Of a stretch of 64,000 nt of DNA, positions 11,925 to 23,171 are shown in pieces (within the stretch, counting starts at the first letter, position 1; every line of letters begins with the position of its first letter). The position numbers and the translations under genes are program-made. The notes under the pieces were generated by a model. That model did no database searches, was not told the DNA's origin, and saw only the letters and a list, made by a program, of their open reading frames with translations. The DNA is from Moringa oleifera (lineage: Eukaryota; Streptophyta; Magnoliopsida; Brassicales; Moringaceae): assembly GCA_021397835.1 (NCBI GenBank), contig JAJFZO010000165.1, forward strand, positions 930,001 to 994,000, written 5' to 3'.

Positions 11925-12053
11925 CAGCGACCTTACATGCCATTTGAATCTTGGATCTCTTGCTAGATAATGCAAATTAATAAAGAGAAAATTGCCAAAT
12001 GGGTAATATATTTCTCTTCAAAATCAAAACGTGCTCAAATGGGTAAAGAGGGT

Positions 12054-12900
12054 CACTACAAGAAAACAACAAAATTCTTAAGAAAAAATTTCCACGAAAA
12101 TAAAAATTGTAGGAATTTTTGAAATTTATTATGGCAATTGATACGAAAAAGTTATGTAATGAAAATCATTATTCCAACGAAAATTCCATCAAAATTTCTA
12201 ACATATTATTTCTTACGAATATTGTCGTAATAAAATCCATAAGAAATTTGATAAAAAAATATTCATTTATATTGTTGTTTTTTAATGTTAAGGAATTTCT
12301 AACGAAAAATTACCGTGGTAGTTTTTATATAATTTTATCAATATTAAAAAAATAATTAATTCAATTATCACGAATATTACCACGATAATTGTTTTAACTA
12401 TATATTAAAATTTTTAAATTTAATTAAATAAAATTTATAATGCAATTATCACAGTATATTATCATGAGAATTAATTGTTAACTTTGTCACGGAAGATAAA
12501 ACCGTGGCAATCCATTGAAAAAAAAATATAATTTAATTTTTAATTATTTTAAGTGATAATATTACCATGGAATAAACCGTGGCAATGTTTACATCATTTG
12601 CCACAGAAATTTTAGTCTCAATTTTGTTAAAATAAATTTTAATTTAACGTATTGAAATAATTTTTTGTTGTTTTAATCAATTACCACGGTAGTTTTTCGT
12701 TGCAATATTTTTTGAGTGTTTACCACGATTTTTTTCTGTGAGAATTTTGAAAAAACTTCTTAATATTTGATATAATATTTAAATATTTAAATAATTAACA
12801 TAAAAATAATTTATAATAATCGTTTATAATAATTTATCACAGATATTATCCGTGACGATCTTCTTATTTGCCATGGTTCTTTTCGTAGGAATCATCAATT
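12054..12900 (+). repeat. CACTA-1 subterminal repeat region
   Basis: Short motifs such as 'taccacggtag', 'accacgataat', 'aaccgtggcaat' and 'atcacggaag' recur in both orientations every 40-120 bp between about 12090 and 12880. Such clustered subterminal repeats bind the element-encoded protein in the En/Spm family. Here many copies have lost the central CG by C-to-T or G-to-A change. There are no genes in this stretch; the ORF at 12119-12355 is a product of low complexity. Confidence 0.65.
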
Positions 12901-14026
12901 GAATTAAAATTTTTAAAATTTTATAAAATATTTTTTTTGACGTACTTTGATAATATTTTTAGTATTATTTTTATTATTAATTTATCATAATTAATTTTTT
13001 AATCATAATTGTTTTAATTACATAATTATTATAATTAAAAATAAATGAGTAATCAAATATTTTTTTAATTTTTCACAAATTTAGTTAATTGTTTAACGTA
13101 TAATTAAGTATTGTTTTATATATTTTTGTTGTAATCACAAATTTGATATATAAAAAATTTATTTTCAATTTGATAATATATTATTGCCAACAAAAGTGAA
13201 ATTCAACTACTTGAATTAATAATTATATTTATTTAAAAGTAAATAATAATTTAATTTGCATTTGAAAATAATACTACATTTGGTTGTTTGTTTCAATGGT
13301 CAAGGTCTTATACTTAAAATGCAAGAAAGCAAACTTAAAGTTATAATATATAATATTATAACTTTTAAGTATATAATATATAATATATTTTAACAATTTC
13401 ATTTAATTTATTATTAAAAATATATCGTGTCATATATTTTTTTATGTATTATAAAATGTGTAAAATATAGTAATGCATTTAATAAATTAATTTAAACGCT
13501 TGTAGATTATAATATATAGTAATATATAACAAAAAAATCTCATGGTATATATATACACATCATGATTAGTACATATAACCCAATTTAAAACCATGAATTT
13601 AATTATCTTGTATTTTCATAATATATTAGATCATGTAGTGAACTACATTATATTAATTATAATACATTATAAAATATATAATATATTAATTTGTTCAATA
13701 AATATAAGTACCAATTATAATGATGAGCCATTAGTTGTAATTAAACAACTTAAAAGTAATAAATAATTTAGGATTGAAACATTGGTACATATAACTATGA
13801 TTAGCTATCAATTTTGAAATAATTACTTGTTTCTAATTGCATTGTTTAGTGAAAAATATGTATGATTAGGCATCAATTGATAAATAATTGCTTGTTAATA
13901 TAAATTGTAATTATTAGTCTAAATTGCAATATATGTGTTGCTAATTAATATTGATTAATTAAAATTTTAATTAATATATATAATGATTAAATGATTTAAT
14001 TAAAATGAATAAATTAAAAAAACAAA

Positions 14027-14062
14027 ATACTACATCAAAACGACGTCGTTTTGATGTAGTAT
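14027..14062. repeat. Perfect 36-bp palindrome upstream of a TATA box
   Basis: Eighteen bases are followed exactly by their reverse complement with no loop, centred on AAAACGACGTCGTTTT. The right end overlaps the start of a TATA-like motif. In DNA this AT-rich, it is unlikely to be chance. It could be a protein-binding site or a cruciform-forming end of a small element. Confidence 0.9.
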
Positions 14063-14100
14063 AAATACTTATTTAAAAACCTAACCCTAACTTAGTTATC
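14055..14100 (+). promoter_or_regulatory. Probable CACTA-1 promoter (TATA box and telo-box-like leader)
   Basis: The sequence 'agtataaatac' near 14058-14068 is a good plant TATA box. About 15 bp downstream lies 'aaacctaaccctaac', a telo-box-like motif common in plant leaders, then a C/T-rich leader to about 14220. It is on the same strand as, and upstream of, the transposase pseudogene. I infer that it drove the transposase; the gap of nearly 2 kb to TNP2 implies lost 5' exons or an intron. Confidence 0.5.
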
Positions 14101-14433
14101 TTCTTTATCGCCGCATACCTTTTTCTCCTTTCAATGTCTGCAATCTTTCTACTCTCTGTAATCTCCATTTCTCTGCAATTTCTCCACTCTTCTTGCTGCT
14201 TGGTCTTTACAGAAAGATCAAATCTAAGCATTTGGTGAATCATCACTAGATTTTAAGAAGGTAAACTTGGATTTTGCCCACCATCGTATGCTTAAAGTTA
14301 AGCAGCTATGGAAAACTCTTCTTCTTCTTTTTCTCTCTGTCTAAAGTTAAGCACCACCTCCATCAAATTTGATTGAAAATTCATTTCTCTAAACTGACTT
14401 TGCAGTGAAAATTTTAAAGCTTCTCTAACTACC

Positions 14434-14995
14434 TAGGCCTTTGCTTCCTTTGGCTTCATATTCCCTTCCGTGGACTTATATATTACCACGAAACTTTTGA
14501 CAAAAGCACCCTGCTCATCTCTGATTACCAATGCCATGCTTACCATATTTAAGTCATGAAAAAGCAAGATTCTCCCTTTAGGACCAACTATAACAAGCTC
14601 GCCACTGTAATAGAAAGAAACGATAAGCTCTTTGCTTCCTTTGGCTTTACATTCCCTTCCATGGACTTAAACTACACTTTTGACAAAAGCACCCTGCTCA
14701 TCTCTAATTACCAGTGCCATGCCTACCAAATTTAAGTCCTGAAACATGTGATTCTATGTAAGAATTGACTATAGCGAGCTCGTCACCGTAACAGAAAAAG
14801 ACAGTAAGCTCTTTGCTTCCTTTGCCTTTATATTCCCTTTCGTGGTCTTCACCTATACTTTTGACAAAAGCACCATGCTCATCTTTGATTACTAGTGCCA
14901 TGCGTACCAGATTTAAATCATGAAAAAATAAGGTTCTCCCTTTAGGATTGACTACAAGAAGTTTGCCACTATAATAGAAAGAAATGGTAAGCTCT
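14434..14995 (-). repeat. Three tandem copies of a 180-190 bp coding-like unit
   Basis: A block starting 'tttgcttcctttggc' is repeated at about 14437, 14630 and 14812. On the minus strand each unit has an open reading containing MALVI(R/K)DE(Q/H)GA and ELxIV-type segments; the middle/right copy is open for 65 codons at 14704-14901. It could derive from a repeated exon of a host gene (weakly reminiscent of F-box-associated beta-propeller segments) captured by CACTA-1. I cannot name it. The three units differ by scattered changes, including loss of one frame. Confidence 0.6.
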
Positions 14996-14999
14996 CTTC

Positions 15000-16030
15000 T
15001 GCTCTATTTGCTCACAATGCTACACCTATCAAAGTTTGTGAACGTTGCAGCATCCGCACTCTGTTTATGTCCAGTACCAGGTATTGTCCATTTTCTGGGT
15101 ATCTTAGATCCTTCTCTACTTCTTGGCGCACCAGCTGGAAAATTAACAAAGTTCCTTGCATAATCTTTCTTCATGCCTCATTTCGACATAGCTATCCATA
15201 AACTGAACAGGATTCCTCCCTTCTGTCGAACATACAGGGAATTGGAGGTAGCATTCCACTAATGGAGTGGCTGTTTAAGCCTTTTTGGTATGTGTGGTGT
15301 TCTATACAACTGACGTAAGACTCAACTTTGTTAGATATTAATTCAGAGGTTTAGTGAGCAGCATGCTGAATCTCTCTACCATTTCCTTTTCTTTTACTTT
15401 GGCCAATATGAGTTCACCTTGTACTAGCAGCTTTATCGAGGAGTTTTCCATCTCAATTGGAGCTTTCCAAAGAAATAGCTTAGTAGCTAAATTAGCCTCG
15501 CTTTTGTAATAATAAAGAGCAGCCTACATCTTTATCATCTTCTAGTAATGACCAGTTACTTAAAAAAAACACACATAATGGACCGGACACAAACAAAAGA
15601 TAGAAGAAAAGGGCCATACATCCATACCTAAACATAAGGCAAAGAGGAAAGTGGGTCACCCTGCCAAAGTCCCCTCGGACTCTTGATGCCAGTATGAGTC
15701 TAAGTGAATGCAATCTAGTTAAAGAGATATTGATAGGGGCATTTAACTTGGAAGTAAGGTTTTTGGGAAACAACAGTTTTATTTAAAGAAATAATACTAT
15801 AAAAACTGGCTCTAAAATGAACCTTAAAATATTTTGTTAGTATTTTAACTCTTTGTTTTTTTAGTTTTTTTTTTGTAGGGTGTAGATTTTGCAGTGGAAT
15901 AGAATCCAAAAAATATTTTCAAGCCAAGGTTAATTGTTGTCATCTCAGTGGTGAGAATACATTCTAAAGGCAGTGTAAGTAGATGCTTAACCATGTTGCT
16001 AACACATGACTAAAATGTTTTAAAGTAATG
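15000..16030. other. CACTA-1 interior, nothing recognised
   Basis: A moderately AT-rich stretch between the tandem units and the first recognisable transposase residues. Minus-strand ORFs at 15492-15773 and 15715-15909 resemble nothing I know. It may contain remains of the 5' exons of the transposase or more captured DNA. Confidence 0.4.
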
Positions 16031-16036
16031 CAAATA

Positions 16037-17641
16037 TATGACATGCACATTGCACTATTATGGACTATAAATGACTTCCCTGCATATGGTATGTTATCGG
16101 GTTGGCAAACAGCAGGTCGATTAGGTTGTCTAGTTTGTATGGGATCATTGAAAGCTTTTTACTTGAAACATGGTTGAAAGATATGTTATTTTGATTATCA
16201 TTGACAATTCCTCCCAATGGACCACCCATTTAGACGAAACATAAAGAATTTTATCAAGGGTCGAACTAAACAGGGTGAACCACCAAGGAGACTCTCTAAT
16301 GCAAAACTATATCGTGTAGCTATGCAGTTTCCTAAAATAATTGACACGAGAGGCCAGCACTGAACACATGGCTATAGAGAGTTGCATAATTTCACTAAAT
16401 GCAGCATCTTTTGGAATTTACCATATTGGCGTGATTTATTGAACCCTTATAATATAGATGTCATGCATACTGAAGCCAATGTTTTCAAGAATTTTTTTCA
16501 TACTGTGATGGACATTAATGGAAAAACTAAGGACAATGTCAAAACAAGGTTAGATCTACCTTTATATTGTCGTCGAAATGACTTACATCTTGAAGATAGA
16601 GGTAATGGAAGCTTCACAAAACCGAAAGTTCAGTATACACTGGATACGGACCAGAAGAGGGCTATATGTGAATGGATAAAAGAGTTAAAACTTCCAGATG
16701 GATATGCATTTGGCTTGGCAGATGTATTGACATTCGAACATGTACATTGTAACATATGAAAAGCCATGATTGTCATGTGGTGATGGAGAGATTATTGCCA
16801 ATTGCATTTAGTTGCCTACCTACGCCTATTTGGGACGCTATCATTGAATTGAGTCTATTCTTTCGAGATTTATGTTGTCTGAAATTGGAGGAGAATAAGT
16901 TAGATGTGATGGACAATAATATTGTCATAATTTTGTGTAAGTCTGAAAAGATATTTCTCTTACATTTTTTAATGTTATGGAACACTTGCCTGTGCACTTG
17001 GTGTATGAAGTGCAAGTTGGAGGACCAGTACAATACATATGGATATATCCATTTGAGAGGTATGAATTGTTTTGTTGAAATTTTATTTACATTTAAATGG
17101 ATTGAGCTTATGTGATTATCTCAATGCATGTGAAAATGTTATTTTGTAAATTTTTACAAAATTTGAAAAAAGAAGGTTAAGAATAAAACTCATGTGGAAG
17201 GTTCCATCTATGAAGCTTAAATATTGGAGGAGACATCATCTTTTTGTTCTCACTATTTTGAGGCACATGTCCAAGCTAGAAAAGAGTGCCACAAAATGAT
17301 GATGGTGGTGAGTCATTTAAGAATCCTCAACTATCTATCTTCAATTGTCCTGGCCGAAATGAGGGGTTATGTAAGGCTCGTTATCTTACATAAGAGAAAA
17401 CATTGGAGATAAGCAAATACGTGCTTATGAGTTATCCTGAAGTTGAACTCTTTGTGCAATAAGCTTTGTTGTGTATATTGGTAATGTTTTACATCAATTA
17501 TATTGGATATAATTTGACACATATGCTATTTATCCTTGCAGAATATTCATTTAGACATTAACCACATCCTTATCGAATCTACGCGAAGTCGATATAACAA
17601 AACATATATAATCAAGCTTTGTTGATTGGTTCAAGGAATAC
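16037..17641 (+). pseudogene. TNP2-type transposase (Transposase_21) pseudogene
   Basis: Reading begins at DMHIALLWTINDFPAYGML, the conserved core of CACTA TNP2 transposases. It continues through PMDHPFRR, a 'HNF.K.SIFW.LPYW' block followed by 'DVMHTEANVF', then KSHDCHV, ELSLFFRDLC, MEHLPVHLVYE, FCSHYFE and 'NCPGRNEG'. These appear in the normal order. One frame serves 16037-16759 apart from three stops; a frameshift follows at about 16757, another near 16965, and more stops occur later. Splice-like signals survive: an acceptor 'ccttgcag' ending at 17541 and a donor 'gtaagt' at 17642. The conserved N-terminal part is missing. The protein would cut and move CACTA ends; this copy cannot. Confidence 0.88.
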
Positions 17642-17741
17642 GTAAGTAATTTCATGGTAATTCTCATTGCAATTATGAAATAATGTAACTTTCAATAGCA
17701 TTTACGTTGACAAAGTTTCGTTTCTATCGATATGTTATTAG

Positions 17742-18444
17742 GTGCACAATCCTATCAATGGGGTGAATGATACATTTTTGTATGATTTAGCATGGGGACC
17801 TATAAATAAGGTCAACAATTATCCAATTCACTATGTTAATGGTTACTGTTTTCATACTTCCAATTGCGCTAATAATCGAAGTTCAAACAACTCTGGAGTA
17901 GCTTTGATAAGTACAAACTATATGTACCATGGAATCATTGAAGAAATTATAGAGATCGAGTATCCTGGTGTGCTTGTGAAATAACTGACATTATTCAATT
18001 GTAGATGGTTTAAGCTTCTAGCATGGGTAAAGGATCTTCTAGCATGCATATCAAGCATGGGACCATTGATATTAAAACCAATAAGAGATATAAAGGAAAT
18101 GATACATTTATTTTTGCATATCAAGCAGAGCAAGTATATTTTACATCGTATCCTAATACCACTCCACAAAAGAGAGACTGAAGTATGGTCATCAAAACTA
18201 AAGCAAGAAATCGAATTAAATCTCCGGATGATCCATTCCAAGATGATATGATGCAACAGTTACATCCTTCTCTTCTGACCATCAAATTGTAAATAATTTG
18301 AGAGATATCAATGATCAAGGTTAAGAGATTCAAGTTCAGGAAAATTCAGTTCAATTGGTAGATGAAGAAGAAGTATCATTTAATAGTAAGGAGTCTAATT
18401 GTGATGACGAAACTTCTGTGAATGACATTGTTGATGGTGACTGA
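17742..18444 (+). pseudogene. TNP2 C-terminal region with DUF4216-like domain
   Basis: After a 100-bp intron (17642-17741, GT...AG) the reading resumes with 'DLAWGPINKVNNYPIHYVNG', 'SSNNSGV' and EIEYPG. After a frameshift near 17984 it continues with CRWFKL, then 'YKGNDTFIFAYQAEQVYF' and 'KARNRIKSPDDPF'. This is the DUF4216 module that follows Transposase_21 in plant CACTA proteins. A tga replaces the expected Trp codon after KRD. An acidic tail ends at a stop at 18442-18444, the probable natural C-terminus. The ORFs listed on either strand in 17918-18333 are pieces or shadows of this region. Confidence 0.82.
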
Positions 18445-18535
18445 TTATAAAGGTCTGTGATTGAATACGTTACAAATTAGATTTATGCTCATTTTATAAT
18501 TTTCTCACTAAATATACTTTGTTCGTTACTCACAG

Positions 18536-18589
18536 ATGTCAAAAAGAGGGGGACGTGGTGCTTGTGGTGTTAAAGGTAAGGGCAAATAG
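18536..18589 (+). pseudogene. Start of the second CACTA-1 gene, cut short
   Basis: An acceptor-like 'ttactcacag' ends at 18535, and ATG at 18536 opens MSKRGGRGACGVKGKGK before a stop. Gly/Arg/Lys-rich starts are usual for the second (TNPA-like or Ulp1-type) protein of plant CACTA elements. Fifty bases downstream the sequence becomes satellite, so the rest of the gene is missing. Confidence 0.5.
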
Positions 18590-18639
18590 TCCTACACATT
18601 GGACACATCTTCTATAACTCAAGTATCATCACCTTTTGC

Positions 18640-20400
18640 TCAAGGCCCAATGTGGAACCATATTGAGTGCACCAGCTAATCAAAAGGTGCCCCACATAAG
18701 CCAATCCTTCCTTATTATTTGTCGATTGTGGGCTCAATGAGCGTGCATTGAGCATCGCATCATATGGTACATGGGCACATGAGGCAAGTCACGACTACCT
18801 CTAACAGGCTTGGCATGGGCCAAAGGCTAATGTAGCCATATTAAGCATACCAGCCAAGCCAAGGGTCCACCATGCAAGCCAGACCCTCATCGCTATGTTT
18901 TAATCGTAGGCCTAATAAATGTGTAGCGAGCATCGCTTCGCATAGGCACATAAGGCATGGCACGATTGCCCCTAAAAGGATAGACATGGGCACAAGGCCT
19001 AGCGTGCAACTGAGTAAGGCACGCTAGCCAAGCCAATGGCACCCCACGTGAGCCAAATTCTCATTGCTATCCCACAAACATGTGCCCAGCTAGCATGCCA
19101 TGAATGTTGCATCACCTAGACCATGTGCATAAGAGGTGAGCCACATCTACCCTTTATTAGCTTAGCTTGGGTAGAAGGCCTAGCGTTCAACCTTATAGGC
19201 CACGCCAATCAAGCCAAGGGATCATCACTCTCACTAAACACTTATCACTATCCCTTGATCGTGTGCCCAGCGAGCGTGCTACGAGTGCATTGCCTAGACC
19301 ATATGCATTAGAGGTGAGCCACATCTATAACTAGAAGGCATAGTATAGGTGAAAAACGTAGCTTGTGGTCACACATGCCACGCCAACCAAGCCAATGGCA
19401 TTTTACGTGAGCCAAACCCTCGTCGCTATCCTTAGGTCTTGTGCCTAGTGAACATGCCACGAGCATTGTGTCACTTGAACCATGGGCACGAAAGGCGAGC
19501 CTAGGTTACCTCTAGTCGATGTGGCATGCGCAAATTGCATAGTGTGCGATCGCAATACTTATGCTAACCAAGCCAAAGGCAAGGGAGGCAAGCCTCAACT
19601 GTCGACCAGCAAGTATAGTATAGCCAGAAGGCTTAGCTTGCAACTGCACAAGGCATGCCAACCAAGGTGAGGGCACTTTACGTAAGCTAAACCCTTATCA
19701 CTATCCCAAAATCATATGCCCAATGAGTGTGCCATGAGGGCCACGTCACTTGAGCCATGGGCATGGGAAGCGAGCTACAATTGCCTCAGTAGGCATGCAT
19801 AGGCAGAAGGCCTAGCGTGCGGCCATATAAGGTGCACCAGCTAAGACAACAACACCCCACATGAGCCAAACCCTCGTTGCTATCCTTTCGCAGTGTGCCA
19901 AGCGAGCGTGCCATGAGCGCAGCGTTACTTGGATGATCGGTATAGAAGGCGAGGCACAACTGCCTCCAGCAGATAAGATATGAGTGGAAGGCACAGCGTG
20001 CGGCTGCATGGGCCACGCCGTGTAATGTAAGGGCATCCCACATAAGCCAAAACCTCATCGTTATCCCTCAGTAGTGTTCTAAGCAAGCATGCCATGAGTA
20101 CCACGTCACATGGACCATTGTCAAAGTAGAAGAGCCATGCCATGGCTAGCCCGTACAGGTATGACATGGGCAGATGGCCTAGTGTGCAACTACACAGGGT
20201 GCGTCAGCCGAGCCAAGGAAGCCATACGTGAGCCAGACCCTTATGACTATCCCTCGATAGTGGGCCTAATAAGCATGCCATGAGCATCATGTTGCATGAG
20301 CCATAGGGACGGAAGATGATCCACTACGACCCCCAACAAAAAAGTCATGGGCAGAAGACCCGGCATGTAGTCGCACAGAGTGTGCCAACAAAGGCAGAGG
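18640..20400 (-). repeat. Third satellite array, about 180-bp monomer, reverse orientation
   Basis: The same satellite as 1672-8510, in the orientation of 6757-8510. The landmark 'ccctcgtcgctatccct' recurs near 18700, 18885, 19060, 19240, 19425, 19690, 19875, 20050 and 20235. The larger 19425-19690 step suggests an extra partial monomer. It begins in CACTA-1, right after the second gene start, and ends at unrelated sequence around 20400. ORFs in it (19123-20167) are repeat translations. Confidence 0.85.
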
Positions 20401-21544
20401 TGCTTATTTTCAAAGGCTTTCATTACCATGGGAGGTTGCATCATCTCTTCTTCATTGATAAAGATGGGCTTTCTTAGGGGGCTAGCCTTAGCTATTTCAT
20501 TGGCTTTGAGAACCTTAATTTCAAAATTGGATAGGGGTGATGCCAATGATGCCCTCAGGTTCGAGTGAGGGCACTCGAGGAAAAAATTTGGATGGACATC
20601 TTTATTGGGAAGCAGCCCCACTGGTAGGTGTCTTTTTTCCATCAATTGGATGATGGAAAATGATGAATCTACCTCTCTGGAGAGATCTGAATAACTGACA
20701 GAAGTCAGAGATTCTAACTCAAATTAGAAAGAAGCACCGTCGTGAGTTGGAAGTGCGCTTATAGGTAGGGAGGAAATGTAAGGGTTTCATTTAGCCCACA
20801 TTCTAGGCCAAGAAAGAGAGTTTACTAGAGAGTTCGTCTAGGAACACGATAGCATTTCCTTTAATGTATATGAGGCAACTAACTGCCTACATTGATTTAC
20901 CTTTTGGATAAAGATGTAATAATTGATATTGTGATAGCTTTTGTTTCCTCTAGAAGCTTCCTTATAATAGATTAGCACTTCCCAAATTCACTCTGGATAA
21001 CCACCAATTAAAAAGGTAACCAGTTGATCCACTTAAAGCAAAGGCAAGAGCACTACTATCCTTCTATATCGAGATCATGATCTAGATTCATATATACGGC
21101 TATATGCACTAAAGCAAGGTCCAAAGCAATTGATCAAGAAGAATGTATCCTTTTTTAGGTTTGTTTAGTAGTTAAAGCTGCCTTTCCCTTTTTTTTTTTT
21201 TACTTAACTCTTGTTGAGGGAGAGCTCTTAGTAATGTCATTTCATTCATTGGCATCTTTAAGGATGCTCTTAAAGTTAAGGTTTTCTTCTTCACTTTGAT
21301 GATTAATTAGTTTCGAGGCAGATGGAATGGGTAGACAACTTAGTTCGATTCTTTTAAGACCAAAGATAGGGCATAATGACCCCTTACCTTAGCAGAAGAG
21401 AAAATTCTATAATGAATCATACATTCTACTTCTTATTCTTGTAACGAGATCTTGCTTAACTAGTCCCATTCATGGCCTTCATGATGCAAAAAGTAACCCA
21501 TTCGTGGTCTTGGTGAGGTGGAATGCTTTCAATTCCTTGCAAGC
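20401..21544. other. Unassigned tract between satellite and plastid insert
   Basis: A minus-strand open stretch (about 20400-20645) encodes an unrecognised sequence with PLSNFEIKVLKANEIAKASP and fuses into satellite at its far end, so it is at best a gene fragment. The remainder to 21544 shows no motif I can identify. Purine-rich and pyrimidine-rich runs of the 'aagaaag/ctttctt' type are common. Confidence 0.4.
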
Positions 21545-22095
21545 CTTGCATGCTTATAGTTTCATGTTTTATTTCACTCCTCGATAGGGGTTTTTTCACC
21601 CTTCTTTCATGGTATTACTTCGCTATCAGTCACCTAACAGTATTTAGTCTTGCGAAGTGCTCCTTACTGATTCACACGAGATTCTACATGCCCTATGCTA
21701 TTCGAGTCAAAGCATAAGCTCATGATGCTTTCGAATACCAAACTCTCACCATCTAGGGTGTAACACTCCATTGCTTTGCCTAGCAGCATGACACTTTTAT
21801 TGCTCTCTCATAACCCCATTTTCATGGTTTAAGCTGCTCCTATTTTGTTCGCCGATGCCATGGGAATCACTTTTGTTTTATTTTCCTTTGGCTACTAAGA
21901 TGTTTTAGTTCGCCAAGTTATCTCTTCCTTGCCTATAGATTTAGCAACAGTTCAAAAAGTTGACCTATTCGGGAATCTTCGAATTTACGCTTATTTTTAA
22001 CTCCTTAAACCATTTCGTCACTTACTACGCCGTTCCCCATCTCTAAGTGCCTAGGTATCCACCGTAAGCCTTCCTCATTTAAACGTCACCGTTAA
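21545..22095 (-). pseudogene. rrn23: Plastid 23S rRNA gene, 5' fragment
   Basis: The gene start lies near 22090 ('ggcttacggtggatacc' on the minus strand). The match runs to the region of 'gtgaaatagaacatgaaac' near 21550, roughly the first 550 bases of the gene. It keeps recognisable helices of domain I, but so many C-to-T and G-to-A changes have accumulated that base pairing would be disrupted. It is not a working rRNA gene. The ORF at 21523-21717 is a shadow. Confidence 0.9.
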
Positions 22096-22239
22096 CTTCA
22101 AGACTATGCCATTTAAGGTGCTGCTAAATGAAAGGATCTTATCTTATCAATGTCCATGAATGAGAAATTATAAATCAAACTGTCAAATCAAAAGAATTGG
22201 GTGCTATCATATAGCTTTGTATGCGTTAAGTTCATGAGT

Positions 22240-23107
22240 TAGAGATAAATAGACTTGAACCGTTAACATCCACCACAAGGTGAACCACCACTGATCAAGC
22301 AGCTGACTGATTCTACCATAGAGGCCAACGATAGACAATAACTCTCCCCTGAACACAGCTTAAAACTTTCATCATACTATGCTTTCGAAAAAATAACTCT
22401 TCTTAAAATCTCAAAAGATACTGAGTTAAAATCCTATTCTAACTAAGGATTCTTGTGGTTTCGGAGGATCTAGCTGTAGAAGAACTAGGAATAGAGAGCT
22501 TTCCCCCCTCTTTTTTTTGGCCTCGCTTTTTCAAAGCTAGTTTTAAGAATGAGTGATTACCTTTTTTTGACCCTTACTACCAACTTGAAAGCGGACAGCT
22601 AATACATTCCACTTATTGAATAGAGTTTGATGGTTGACCTATGACCTATAGATACTAAAGGTGTCCTTAGAGTGATCTTATTGTTCCTACAAGGTGGAGA
22701 GGATAGGGTCGGTCATGGATTTTCCTTCCTTTTGTTTCATGTCGCTCAAAGGGTGAAAAGGAGATAATGCATCAAGCTCTTCACAAGGCTAACTTGATAT
22801 TCTTCCTTAGGGATCTCAAATGAGGAACCTTGATAGAACTCTCGACTCTAACTATTGTCCATGTACAATCCATACAGATCGAACCAACTGATCATCCTAC
22901 CTCATCTACATTCTTGATAACCTTTTTTTTGTTTAAGTAGAGTCTTTTAGTGGCATATTTTAGTCTTTTTCCCTATTACTTAAAAAAAGTGAGTCAACAG
23001 TTCAAGTACAAGATGCTGTCATTATCGCTTGGAAAATTAGACACCTAACATATAATCACAACGACCCAATTGCAAGAACAGAGCTCTACCAATTGAGTTA
23101 TATCCCC
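22240..23107 (-). pseudogene. trnA-UGC: Plastid trnA-UGC with group II intron, decayed copy
   Basis: Exon 1 is at 23070-23107 (38 bases, beginning GGGGATATA on the minus strand) and ends in the anticodon-loop TTGCAA. Exon 2 is at 22240-22274 (35 bases). The intron (22275-23069) is the typical plastid group II intron, about 800 bp. In exon 2, all eight differences I can count from the plastid gene are C/G to T/A transitions, several in the T stem, so the tRNA could not fold properly. Confidence 0.92.
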
Positions 23108-23171
23108 CTAAGCCAAGTGGAGAATGCATGAAGGAGTTAGTTACTTCTTTTATTCTTTTCCTTGGTGTAGT

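Larger units (their letters stand above)
12054..18640 (+). mobile_element. CACTA (En/Spm) transposon CACTA-1, 5' end to second gene, truncated
   Basis: The left terminus reads CACTACAAGAAAACAAC at 12054, the classic CACTA superfamily end. It is followed by AT-rich subterminal DNA with repeated 'ccacgg/ccgtgg' motifs, a promoter-like region (14027-14100), a TNP2 transposase pseudogene, a DUF4216-like segment, and the first codons of a second protein. All coding parts are on the plus strand, in the expected order. No matching right terminus (ending ...CTTGTAGTG) was found; similarity stops at a satellite array from about 18640. The element is therefore truncated or split. The TNP2 part has stops and frameshifts, so it is non-autonomous. 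Confidence 0.85.
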
